Origin: an uncultured Collinsella sp.
GTDB taxonomy: Bacteria > Actinomycetota > Coriobacteriia > Coriobacteriales > Coriobacteriaceae
Assembly: GCA_900549215.1 (NCBI GenBank)
Contig: URNJ01000003.1
Span: forward strand, 1 to 29,135
Direction of reading: 5' to 3'
Length of the DNA: 29,135 nucleotides
The translations under genes were made by a program, and so were the position numbers. Each line of letters opens with the position of its first letter. Position 1 is the first letter of the stretch. The notes under the pieces are model-generated. The model saw only the letters and a list, made by a program, of their open reading frames with translations. It made no database searches and was not told where the DNA came from. Positions 1 to 7,168 of this stretch are shown here, one piece after another.

Positions 1-561
1 AGACGTGGGCTCGTCGAGCAGCAGCACACGCGGGCGCAGTGCCAGGACGGCGGCAAGCGACAGCAGCTGCTTGCGGCCACCCGAAAGCGTATCGGTATCG
101 CGGTGGAGCCAATCCTCCAACCCAAAGAAATAGCTGGTCTCGGCCACGCGACGGCGTATCTCGTCGCGCGACATACCTAAGTTTTCCAGGCCAAACGCCA
201 TCTCGTGCCACACGGTTTCGCACACGATCTGGTTCTCGGGGTCCTGAAACACATAGCCCACGCGCTCCGCAGACGCCCGAACATCCATGTCGGCAACGTT
301 CTCGCCCAGTACGCGCAGCTCACCAGCGCATTCGCTCGTCGGCGAAATCTCGGGTTTGAGCAGCGAGAGCAGCGTTGACTTACCCGACCCAGTACCACCT
401 ACCAGCAGCGCAAACGCACCTTGGGGAACAGACCAGTCGAGCCCCTCGAGCACCGCGGCATCGGCCCCAGGGTAGGCAAAGCTCAGACTCCGTACCTCAA
501 TCGCCGGCATATCCGAGCCGCATGCCACGCCCGACCCCGAGCCCCTATCAAACCGAGCCAT
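1..561 (-). CDS. ECF/CbiO-type transporter ATP-binding protein, 3' end cut by window edge
   Basis: ATP-hydrolysing subunit of an energy-coupling factor (vitamin or metal uptake) ABC transporter, acting at the inner face of the membrane. 187 codons are visible. In order they show a Walker A (GTGSGKST, about residue 56), a Q-loop with the EcfA/CbiO-like FQDPENQIV, the signature LSGGRKQ and a Walker B ending LLLDEPTS at the last visible base. The H-loop, the C-terminus and any second ATPase domain lie outside the window. The ATG at 561-559 overlaps the stop of the upstream EcfT gene as TGATG, which suggests translational coupling. The family call is firm. The transported substrate cannot be told because no S-component is visible. 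Confidence 0.9.
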   Translation of the reverse strand, partial: MARFDRGSGSGVACGSDMPAIEVRSLSFAYPGADAAVLEGLDWSVPQGAFALLVGGTGSGKSTLLSLLKPEISPTSECAGELRVLGENVADMDVRASAERVGYVFQDPENQIVCETVWHEMAFGLENLGMSRDEIRRRVAETSYFFGLEDWLHRDTDTLSGGRKQLLSLAAVLALRPRVLLLDEPTS

Positions 562-1454
562 CAGCCAAACCTCTTCTCGTCAATCGCGCACAGCACGCAA
601 GGCAGCACCATCCAGGCAGCGTATACAACATAGCCCGGCCACGGCGCCGGCAGCGAGAGCTGCGGGTAAAACGAATACTGCGTTGTCGCGGTCCATGCCA
701 CCGCCACCGCAGCGGCACCAAACACCGCAAGCCCAACCAGCGCGGCAACATCGCCGCGACCCAGCCGATACCGCGCGTACGTCGTGCGACGTGTCGCGGC
801 GCCCCATCCACGGGAGCGCATGGCGTCCGCGCGCTCCAGCGAATCTTCCATGCCCCAGCCCATCAACACGCTCGATGCCCGTAGGCGCGAACGCACGGGA
901 TCGGCCGGCGCGCGACCCGGCACATCAATCGCATCCTGCACCGCCAGTACCGTACGACCGCGGCGTAAAAACTGCGGGATAAGCCGCATGCACATCGAGA
1001 TCATGAGCGCGAGCACCGGCGCGGCGTTGCCCAAAAGCGCAAGTACCTTGTCGTATTCGAGCATCGACGCCGCGGCCTCAAACCACAGCACGCTCGCCAC
1101 GAACAGCCCGCCCATGCACAGGCCGTAAACCATGCTCTCTAGATACACCGCACGCATGCCAATACGAAACAGCTCCGTCGAGCCCGATGCACTAAACAGC
1201 GGATTGAGCACCGCAATGATCAAAATCACCGGCAGCTGCCAGCGAAGCGCGCCCAACGTGCGCGCAACACCGCGCGTCGCAAGCCCGTACGCCAACCCGC
1301 CCGCAAGCGATAGCGCAATCAGCACCGGTTGCATCGAGAACATGGTGAGCCCCAACGTCAGCACCATGTAGAGCGCCGGCACCGCCGGATGCGACATCGA
1401 AAATGCCGCGACGGGTTCGTTGCCCGATTCCTCTCGCATGGTGTCCACGGGCAT
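561..1454 (-). CDS. ECF transporter transmembrane component (EcfT/CbiQ family)
   Basis: Membrane scaffold that couples the ATPases to the substrate-binding S-component. The protein has several hydrophobic segments near its N-terminus (ALYMVLTLGLTMF, PVLIALSLAGGLAYGL), in the middle (LPVILIIAVLNPLF, MVYGLCMGGLFVASVLWF) and at its C-terminus. It carries the EcfT coupling-helix motif ADAMRSRGWG before the last membrane segments. The ATG at 1454 was chosen because GAGGGG lies 6 nt upstream. A TTG at 1472 and an ATG at 1460 are in frame but poorly spaced, and an ATG at 1439 is also possible. The stop overlaps the start of the downstream ATPase. It is divergent from glmU across about 190 bp. Confidence 0.85.
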   Translation of the reverse strand: MPVDTMREESGNEPVAAFSMSHPAVPALYMVLTLGLTMFSMQPVLIALSLAGGLAYGLATRGVARTLGALRWQLPVILIIAVLNPLFSASGSTELFRIGMRAVYLESMVYGLCMGGLFVASVLWFEAAASMLEYDKVLALLGNAAPVLALMISMCMRLIPQFLRRGRTVLAVQDAIDVPGRAPADPVRSRLRASSVLMGWGMEDSLERADAMRSRGWGAATRRTTYARYRLGRGDVAALVGLAVFGAAAVAVAWTATTQYSFYPQLSLPAPWPGYVVYAAWMVLPCVLCAIDEKRFG

Positions 1455-1644
1455 CCCCATCCCCTCGCTCAAACGTCAACGCCGCAGCGCCGCCACCATA
1501 CACAACCAGCGCAAACGCCGTACCGCCGGCCCAAGCCTCAGCTGCCGCGCATCAATCGTTACGCGCTCATCATATGCCTGCGGTATCATATTGCGCCGTG
1601 TATCGTTTCCAAACACACGTCTCTATAACGTAACAGGAGATCAC

Positions 1645-3057
1645 ATGGACGCAACCGCAATTATCCTCGCCGCCGGCGAGGGCACCCGCATGAAGTCGAA
1701 CCACTGCAAGGTTTCGCACAAGATTCTAGGCAAGCCCATGGTTCAGTGGATCGTCGACGCCACCATCAAGGCCGGCTGCAGCCGCGTCGTGGTCGTCATC
1801 GGCAGCCACGCCGACGAGATGCGCGCCCTTATCGACGGCGCCTACGCCAACAGCGCCACCAAGGTCGAGTGCGTCGAGCAGACCGAGCGCCTGGGCACCG
1901 GCCACGCCGTGAAGGTCGCACTCGAGGCCTGCGGCATCGCGCAAGGCCCCGTCGTCGTGCTCAACGGCGACCTGCCGCTCATCACCGCCGACACCGTCGC
2001 CAAGTTCGCGCAGACCGTCGCCACCGGCGAGCTCGCCTGCACCGTCATGACCATGACCCCGCCCGATCCTTTTGGCTACGGCCGCATCAAGCTGGGCGCC
2101 GATGGTCAGATCGAGCGCATCATCGAGCAGAAGGACTGCACGCCCGAGCAGGCCGCCACGCTGCTGGAGTGCAACGCCGGCTGCTACGCCTTCGACGGCG
2201 CGCAGCTTGCCGCCCACATTAACGAGATCGGCAACGACAACGCGCAGTCCGAGTACTACCTGCCCGACATGCTCGAAATCCTCAAGGGTCACGGCCAGGC
2301 GGTCTCCATCTTCCACTGCGACGACTACCGCGACGGCCTGGGCGTCAACAGCCGCATCCAGCTCGCGCAGCTCACCGCCATCGCGCGCGACCGCATCAAC
2401 GAGCACTGGATGGCCGAGGGCGTTACCTTCATCGACCCCACGCAGGCCTGGATCGGCCCCGATGCCGTCATTGGCCGAGACACCGTCGTGTGGCCGCAGA
2501 CGCATCTGATCGGTCACGTCACCGTGGGCGAAGAGTGCCAGCTCGGCCCCAACAGTCGCCTCACCGACACCACCGTCGGCAGCGGCTGCACCATCGATGA
2601 GACCATCGCCATTGAGGCCGTCATCGAGAACGGCGTCGACTGCGGCCCGCGCGCCTACCTGCGCCCGGGCACCCACATGCTCGACGGCTCCAAGGCCGGC
2701 ACGCACGTGGAGATCAAGAAGTCCACGATCGGCGAGGGTTCCAAGGTGCCCCACCTGTCCTACATCGGCAACACCACCATGGGCTCCGGCGTCAACGTGG
2801 GCGCGGGCTCCATCACCTGCAACTACGACGGCGTCCACAAGCACAAGACCGTCATCGGCAAGGATGCCTTCATCGGTTCTGACACCATGATGGTCGCGCC
2901 CGCCCAGATTGGCGACGGTGCACTCGTGGCCGCCGGCTCTGTCATCACCGAGCCGGTCCCGGCCGACGCACTCGGTCTGGGCCGCGCCCGTCAGGTAAAT
3001 ATTGAGGGCTGGGCCGCCGATTATCGCCGCCGTCTGCACGAGGACGACGAGGCATAA
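1645..3057 (+). CDS. glmU: Bifunctional UDP-GlcNAc pyrophosphorylase / glucosamine-1-phosphate acetyltransferase
   Basis: Cytoplasmic enzyme making UDP-N-acetylglucosamine for peptidoglycan in two steps: acetylation of glucosamine-1-phosphate, then uridylyl transfer. The 470 residues match the usual GlmU length. The N-terminal nucleotidyltransferase has LAAGEGTRMKS at residues 8-18 and NGDLPLI near 110. The C-terminal left-handed beta-helix (from about 255) has the acetyltransferase stretch GTHVEIKKS (His354, the likely base) and NYDG near 393. The ATG at 1645 has AGGAGA 4 nt upstream; the long in-frame extension upstream (from 1420) lies opposite ecfT and is rejected. A terminator hairpin follows at 3073. 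Synteny glmU-prs-pth is common in Gram-positive bacteria. Confidence 0.97.
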   Translation: MDATAIILAAGEGTRMKSNHCKVSHKILGKPMVQWIVDATIKAGCSRVVVVIGSHADEMRALIDGAYANSATKVECVEQTERLGTGHAVKVALEACGIAQGPVVVLNGDLPLITADTVAKFAQTVATGELACTVMTMTPPDPFGYGRIKLGADGQIERIIEQKDCTPEQAATLLECNAGCYAFDGAQLAAHINEIGNDNAQSEYYLPDMLEILKGHGQAVSIFHCDDYRDGLGVNSRIQLAQLTAIARDRINEHWMAEGVTFIDPTQAWIGPDAVIGRDTVVWPQTHLIGHVTVGEECQLGPNSRLTDTTVGSGCTIDETIAIEAVIENGVDCGPRAYLRPGTHMLDGSKAGTHVEIKKSTIGEGSKVPHLSYIGNTTMGSGVNVGAGSITCNYDGVHKHKTVIGKDAFIGSDTMMVAPAQIGDGALVAAGSVITEPVPADALGLGRARQVNIEGWAADYRRRLHEDDEA

Positions 3058-3072
3058 CGTTTCGCCAAACAC

Positions 3073-3107
3073 AAAAGGAGCTGTTCCATGGGGACGGCTC
3101 CTTTTTC
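3073..3107 (+). terminator. Rho-independent terminator after glmU
   Basis: AAAAGGAGC (3073-3081) pairs with GCTCCTTTT (3097-3105). An inner stem GTTCC/GGGAC closes a tight loop, and a T tract follows. It lies 16 nt past the glmU stop codon, so prs probably has its own promoter. Confidence 0.85.
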
Positions 3108-3249
3108 TATCGTGACCTGCGCGACCGGATGAGTGGTCGGTTCGTGTCCGTTGACGGTAAAGACGTTATCAAGACCCGATTAACCCCGCCGCACGGTTAC
3201 AATGCAAAAAGGCATCTATATGGCATTCGATGTATAAAGGAGAAGGGTA

Positions 3250-4236
3250 ATGCCGATTAATGATCCCGAGAAGTCGGAGAATATGCGCAAGTCCATCCGC
3301 GTGTATTCCGGTTCCTCCAACCGTCCCCTCGCTCAGAAGATCGCTGAGTACCTTGGGGTCGAGCTTTCGGGCCTTACGCTAAAGCAGTTCGCCAACGGTG
3401 AGATTTACGCCCGCTACGACGAGACCGTCCGCGGCGCCGACGTCTTCCTGATTCAGTCCGTGGCCGGCGGCAACGTCAACGACATGCTCATGGAGCTGCT
3501 CATCGCCACCGACGCTGCCAAGCGCGCATCCGCCCGCTCCATCACCGCCGTCATCACCCACTACGGCTATGCCCGCCAGGACCGCAAGGCCGGCCCGCGC
3601 GAGCCCATCACCGCCCGCCTCGTCGCCAACCTGCTCGAGCGCGCCGGCGTCGACCGCATCATCACCCTCGACCTGCACCAGGGTCAGATCCAGGGCTTCT
3701 TTGATATCCCGGTCAACCACCTGTCCGCACTGCCGCTGTTTGGCCAGTACTACAACGCCATGAACTTCGACACCGACAACCTGGTTGTCGTCTCCCCCGA
3801 CGTGGGCCGCGCCAAGGCCGCCAAGAAGCTGTCCGACATGCTCGGCTGCGACCTGGCCATCGCCCACAAGGGCCGTCCGCGCCACAACGCCGCCGAGGTC
3901 ATGGGCATCATCGGTGACATCAAGGGCAAGACCTGCATCATCAACGACGACATGATCGACACCGCTGGCACCCTGTGCGCCAACGTCAAGGAGCTCAAGG
4001 CTATGGGCGCTGGCGACATCTACGTCTGCGCCACCCACGGCATCTTCTCCGGTCCGGCCATCGAGCGTCTGAACGACGCCCCGATCGTCGAGTGCCTCGT
4101 CACCGACGCCATTCCCGTCGAGGTCGGCGGCAAGATCAAGACCATCTCGGTCGCCGAGGAGTTCGCTCAGGCCATCTCCGCCGTTTACCACGAGGAGCCC
4201 GTCTCCACGCTCGTCGGCGGCGACTTCGCGCTGTAG
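3250..4236 (+). CDS. prs: Ribose-phosphate pyrophosphokinase (PRPP synthetase)
   Basis: Transfers pyrophosphate from ATP to ribose-5-phosphate to give PRPP, the shared precursor of purines (used by PurF, also in this window), pyrimidines, histidine, tryptophan and NAD. At 328 residues it is the usual class I length plus a short N-terminal extension. Visible motifs are SGSSNRPLAQKIAEYLG near the N-terminus, the RQDRKAGPREPITA ATP loop (about 109-122) and the ribose-5-phosphate loop DDMIDTAGT (233-241). The ATG at 3250 follows AAGGAGAAGGG. TACAAT at 3198-3203 is a possible -10, but no convincing -35 was found. In related genomes pth commonly follows closely; here about 1.9 kb of other DNA intervenes. 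Confidence 0.97.
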   Translation: MPINDPEKSENMRKSIRVYSGSSNRPLAQKIAEYLGVELSGLTLKQFANGEIYARYDETVRGADVFLIQSVAGGNVNDMLMELLIATDAAKRASARSITAVITHYGYARQDRKAGPREPITARLVANLLERAGVDRIITLDLHQGQIQGFFDIPVNHLSALPLFGQYYNAMNFDTDNLVVVSPDVGRAKAAKKLSDMLGCDLAIAHKGRPRHNAAEVMGIIGDIKGKTCIINDDMIDTAGTLCANVKELKAMGAGDIYVCATHGIFSGPAIERLNDAPIVECLVTDAIPVEVGGKIKTISVAEEFAQAISAVYHEEPVSTLVGGDFAL

Positions 4237-4269
4237 TCCAACGCGCATCGCATCATCTTTGATGCTTTT

Positions 4270-4302
4270 AAAGGGTCGGAAGCTCGCTTCCGGCCCTTTT
4301 TC
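4270..4302 (+). terminator. Rho-independent terminator after prs
   Basis: AAAGGGTCGGAAGC (4270-4283) pairs with GCTTCCGGCCCTTT, with one T-G wobble, a two-base loop and a T run ending near 4302. It lies 34 nt after the prs stop, and the terminal-repeat element starts 20 nt later. Confidence 0.9.
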
Positions 4303-4321
4303 TATCCCTCGCCAACCTTCC

Positions 4322-4525
4322 CTGGACAATTGGTTCAGATACGTATTTTTTAAAGCCCCAAAGGGCCGTTCGGAGCCTTCTGAGCTCCCCGGCGGATGCC
4401 ATGCCGCCCAAAGCTCATCGTTTTCGAGTACAACCGCCGCATATTTACCCTCAAATCACCCTCGAAGGCCCTTAGAAACGCCTCGAATGCCCGTCGCCTT
4501 ATACGTATCTGAACTAACTGTCCAG
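4322..4525. mobile_element. MITE-like element, copy 1 (26 bp terminal inverted repeats)
   Basis: The left end (4323-4348) reads TGGACAATTGGTTCA followed by GATACGTAT. The right end (4499-4524) is its reverse complement with few changes, so TGGACA...TGTCCA spans 202 bp. The same ends recur at 5849-6052. The interior is unlike copy 2, holds no convincing gene and has no transposase. No clear target-site duplication is seen. The gap 4237-4687 otherwise contains only the prs terminator and about 160 bp (4526-4687) in which nothing is recognised. The inverted repeats are seen directly; mobility is inferred. Confidence 0.65.
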
Positions 4526-4687
4526 TAGCTATCGTCAACCTTCGCGGCAGAGCTCAATTTCCTGCAATCCCCTCAACCGATTCCATCGATTTCATAACAC
4601 CCAGCCGTTCATGGCGCACAGCGCCCCGCTGAGCGAAAAGAACGGTATGGCGGTCGCATTCTGCCGCCAACTTAGTACGTTATAGCT

Positions 4688-5815
4688 ATGACGACCGTGA
4701 TTTCACATTTCTCCGCCCTCCGCGCAATTCGTCGCGCACGACGGGCGTACTCTGCCCTACCCTGGGACTCCGTTGATAGTGAACAGCAAGCACAGGCCTT
4801 GGCTAGCTGCATTCCCAATAATGACGCGATAGACTTTGGCGCACTTTCGATACTCGACGCCTGGAATGAAGATGATTCCGAACTACTCGATCTTCTCGTT
4901 TCAAACGAAGACAACAGACGCCCCGACAAGCGACTTCTTCAGCATATTCTCTCCGCTCCGCTTCCTGAAGGTGCAATTATGCACGTCGAGGCCGACATCT
5001 ACGCAACGTCTCCTGCCATGACAGCCATGCTTTGTTCTAAAAATGAATCGGTCGCCAAAACCTTGATGCTCCTTATGGAGCTGCTCGGAACCTACTCCCT
5101 TCCGCCCGAGGCAACCTACCCCATCGCCTATGACGACATCTGGCCCAAGGGCGATAGCTGCGCAGCGACGGGCGATCTTGATTGCCTGGGCGGCCAGTCG
5201 GCAGCCAAACAGCAGAACGAAACCCGCTACGAACAGGCGCACTACAAATGCGAGCCCGCCACGACCATCGAAGATCTCGAGGCGGTCGCGCGCTTCGCCA
5301 AAAGTAGCTCATACACCTCGTTTCGCACGGCAGTCAAGCTTGCCCGACCCGGATCTGCATCCCCAGCCGAATCCCTAATGTTAGCCGTTCTCGGAGCGCC
5401 CATGCGCTTTGGCGGATTCGGATGTTGCAGCCTGCCCATGGGAGGCCTGCTACTCAACTATCGAATCGACTTCGACACTCTTGCGGTTAACATGTCCTCC
5501 GGCATCCCTTACGCCATCTGCGACCTATATTGCCCGGCCGCCGGAGTCGACAACGAATACAACGGAATTGGGCATGAGCTTCAAAACGCTCGCATCCACG
5601 ATGGCAATCGAAATAATGGCCTCAAGGCAATGGGCATCCACGTCCTGGTTATCAATCGCGACCAAATGAAAGACCTTGTTGCACTCGAAGCCTTCGCCCA
5701 AACGATGCATCGACTCGCAGGAGTCCGATTCCGATATCGCATCAAGGGCTATCGCAAGCGTCAGGCCGCTTGGCTCAACGCTCTGCGGGCCGGAATCGGC
5801 CTTGCGCCGGTCTAA
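4688..5815 (+). CDS. Uncharacterised protein with C-terminal DUF559/Vsr-like PD-(D/E)XK nuclease-fold domain
   Basis: A 375-residue protein of a type I associate with coriobacterial and actinobacterial endonuclease-domain paralogues. The N-terminal half has no recognised domain. The middle has the SPAESLMLAVL...RFGGFG segment that often precedes this nuclease fold. The C-terminal part (about 278-325) reads CDLYCPAAGVDNEYNG...H...D..R.....MGIHVLVI, which matches the DUF559/Vsr layout: Asp279, Glu290, His296, then Asp305 and Arg308. Whether it cuts DNA is unknown; the usual ExK/ExD dyad is here Glu-Tyr-Asn. No Shine-Dalgarno precedes the ATG, so a leaderless mRNA is possible. It stands alone between two copies of a terminal-repeat element and interrupts prs-pth, so it is probably an acquired cargo gene. 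Antitoxin-like roles have been proposed for some related proteins and cannot be excluded. Confidence 0.7.
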   Translation: MTTVISHFSALRAIRRARRAYSALPWDSVDSEQQAQALASCIPNNDAIDFGALSILDAWNEDDSELLDLLVSNEDNRRPDKRLLQHILSAPLPEGAIMHVEADIYATSPAMTAMLCSKNESVAKTLMLLMELLGTYSLPPEATYPIAYDDIWPKGDSCAATGDLDCLGGQSAAKQQNETRYEQAHYKCEPATTIEDLEAVARFAKSSSYTSFRTAVKLARPGSASPAESLMLAVLGAPMRFGGFGCCSLPMGGLLLNYRIDFDTLAVNMSSGIPYAICDLYCPAAGVDNEYNGIGHELQNARIHDGNRNNGLKAMGIHVLVINRDQMKDLVALEAFAQTMHRLAGVRFRYRIKGYRKRQAAWLNALRAGIGLAPV

Positions 5816-5847
5816 ACGGCGAATCACCCGTGCGCCGTCGAACAGGG

Positions 5848-6053
5848 CTGGACAGTTAGTTCAAATACGTATAAATAGACACATTGAATTAGGCTGTTTT
5901 GCAGCTATCTCTATACCATTCGCCCTATTTGAAAGCGGGGTAGACTTCAAAACAGCGTCATATGGACTAACTAAAGTTCCAAAACAACGTATCGGCATTG
6001 AATTGAGCAATTCGAGTCCTCAGAACTTATACGTATCTGAACTAACTGTCCAC
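5848..6053. mobile_element. MITE-like element, copy 2 (26 bp terminal inverted repeats)
   Basis: The left end (5849-5874) reads TGGACAGTTAGTTCA then AATACGTATAA. The right end (6027-6052) is the inverted copy with one difference. TGGACA...TGTCCA spans 204 bp, almost the same size as copy 1. The interior is AT-rich and unrelated by eye to that of copy 1. It begins 33 nt after the nuclease-like gene and ends 114 nt before pth. No other gene or signal is seen in the gap 5816-6166. Confidence 0.65.
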
Positions 6054-6166
6054 CTCGGATTTTGACGGCCGTCCAAACGCCCCCAAACAACCTCAATTGC
6101 CCTCCATTTGACAGCGGCAACAGGGTCGCTCACCATAGCAGGCGACAAATCAACGAAAGGATGAAC

Positions 6167-6796
6167 ATGGCAGCTGCACAGCCGCTTAAGATTCGCATGG
6201 TTGCCGGACTTGGCAACCCTGGCGATGAGTATGCCGAGACCCGCCACAACGCCGGTTTTAAGGCGATCGACGAGCTGGCCCGTCAGGCCGGCGTCACGTA
6301 CTGGAAAAACCAAGCAGGCGCCGAGGTCGCGCTCATCAACATCAACGATGCCGAGGAAGAGAACGGCAAGCGCCAGATTGTACTGGTCAAGCCGCAGTCG
6401 TACATGAACACCTCGGGCGGGCCCATCTCCAAGCTCTGCCGCGAGTACAAGATCAAGGCCGAGGAGCTGCTCGTCATCCACGACGAGCTCGATATTCCCG
6501 CCGGCGACGTGCGTGTTAAGGTGGGCGGAGGCCATGCCGGTCACAACGGCCTGCGCTCCATCATCGACAAGATGGGCAGCCGCGACTTTAGCCGTATCCG
6601 CACCGGCATCGGCAACCCTCCCGGCAAGATGGCCGTGGCAGACTACGTGCTCAAGCAGCTGCGCGCCCGCGAAGCCGAGGATTTCCAGGACACCTGCGCC
6701 CGCGCCGCAGATGCCGCCGGTCTGGCCATCGTCCACGGCGTAATCTACGCCCGCGATCACGTAAACGGCGCCGCTTCCGCCAACGGCAAGCACTAA
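6167..6796 (+). CDS. pth: Peptidyl-tRNA hydrolase
   Basis: Cytoplasmic enzyme that cleaves the ester bond of peptidyl-tRNA released by stalled ribosomes. 209 residues, slightly longer than the usual ~190. The active-site set is complete: GLGNPGDEYAETRHNAGF (Asn and catalytic His), KPQSYMNTSG (Asn), HDELD (Asp) and GHNGLRSI (Asn). The ATG at 6167 is preferred because GAAAGG lies 6 nt upstream; the in-frame ATG at 6161 abuts the Shine-Dalgarno sequence. Upstream is the inserted repeat element rather than prs. A repeat-type hairpin begins at the stop codon and may end transcription. Confidence 0.95.
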   Translation: MAAAQPLKIRMVAGLGNPGDEYAETRHNAGFKAIDELARQAGVTYWKNQAGAEVALININDAEEENGKRQIVLVKPQSYMNTSGGPISKLCREYKIKAEELLVIHDELDIPAGDVRVKVGGGHAGHNGLRSIIDKMGSRDFSRIRTGIGNPPGKMAVADYVLKQLRAREAEDFQDTCARAADAAGLAIVHGVIYARDHVNGAASANGKH

Positions 6797-6833
6797 AACC
6801 TACCATTTAGAGATGTTTATTTTGGCAGGTTTC
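6794..6833 (-). repeat. Intergenic palindromic repeat, CCTGCCAAAATAAAC type (inverted copy)
   Basis: Read on the minus strand it begins AAACCTGCCAAAATAAAC and ends TGGTAGGTTTTA, so its arms pair (AAACCTNCCA with TGGNAGGTTT). It starts inside the pth stop codon. It is the same family as 6961-6995 and 23756-23797, though the usual CTGTCCCC core is changed here to a TCTCTAAA stretch. Confidence 0.7.
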
Positions 6834-6900
6834 ATCTGCGGAAACGCCGCGGCGGCTGCGTCGCAATAAACCCTGTGCCGCTATACATATGCAGCGCTCC

Positions 6901-6942
6901 AAAGGGGGCCGGCCTCACCGAAGCGCGAGGCCGGCCCCCTTT
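6901..6942. terminator. Strong 16 bp hairpin between pth and nfnA
   Basis: AAAGGGGGCCGGCCTC (6901-6916) pairs perfectly with 6927-6942 around a 10-base loop. It is GC-rich with a short T stretch, so it could terminate in either direction. It lies between two inverted copies of the CCTGCCAAAATAAAC repeat. Besides these hairpins and a -10 site, nothing else is seen in the 372 bp gap 6797-7168. Confidence 0.75.
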
Positions 6943-6960
6943 GCCGTTTTGCCTGATAAA

Positions 6961-6995
6961 ACCTGCCAAAATAAACCTCTCCCCCTTTGGCAGGT
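6961..6995 (+). repeat. Intergenic palindromic repeat, CCTGCCAAAATAAAC type
   Basis: ACCTGCCAAA (6961-6970) pairs perfectly with TTTGGCAGGT (6986-6995). The loop carries CTCTCCCC, one base away from the CTGTCCCC core of the wider repeat family. It forms an inverted pair with 6794-6833. Confidence 0.75.
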
Positions 6996-7057
6996 CGAAG
7001 TGGATAAACCCTGCTCCCAACCGCCGAAGACACACGTAAGTGACATGTCCATGAGGG

Positions 7058-7063
7058 TATAAT
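7058..7063 (+). promoter_or_regulatory. Probable -10 element of the nfnAB operon
   Basis: Perfect TATAAT about 105 nt before the nfnA start. No clear -35 is visible at 16-18 bp (GTGACA at 7040 is too close), so the call rests on the -10 alone. A ~100 nt leader would follow. Confidence 0.5.
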
Positions 7064-7168
7064 TTGCACCGTATGTCTGCACAACGCCTGTGCGCGTACG
7101 GTTTTATTCGGGCTACCGTCCATTTCCGTGGAGGCACGGTTCGGCGGCCCTAACAAGAGAGGGGTTCT

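Noticed and set aside
1726..3072. 448-codon open frame on the minus strand opposite glmU
   Set aside because: Its composition is the Gly/Ala/Val/Asp-rich pattern of a GC-rich antisense shadow, and glmU on the other strand is certain.
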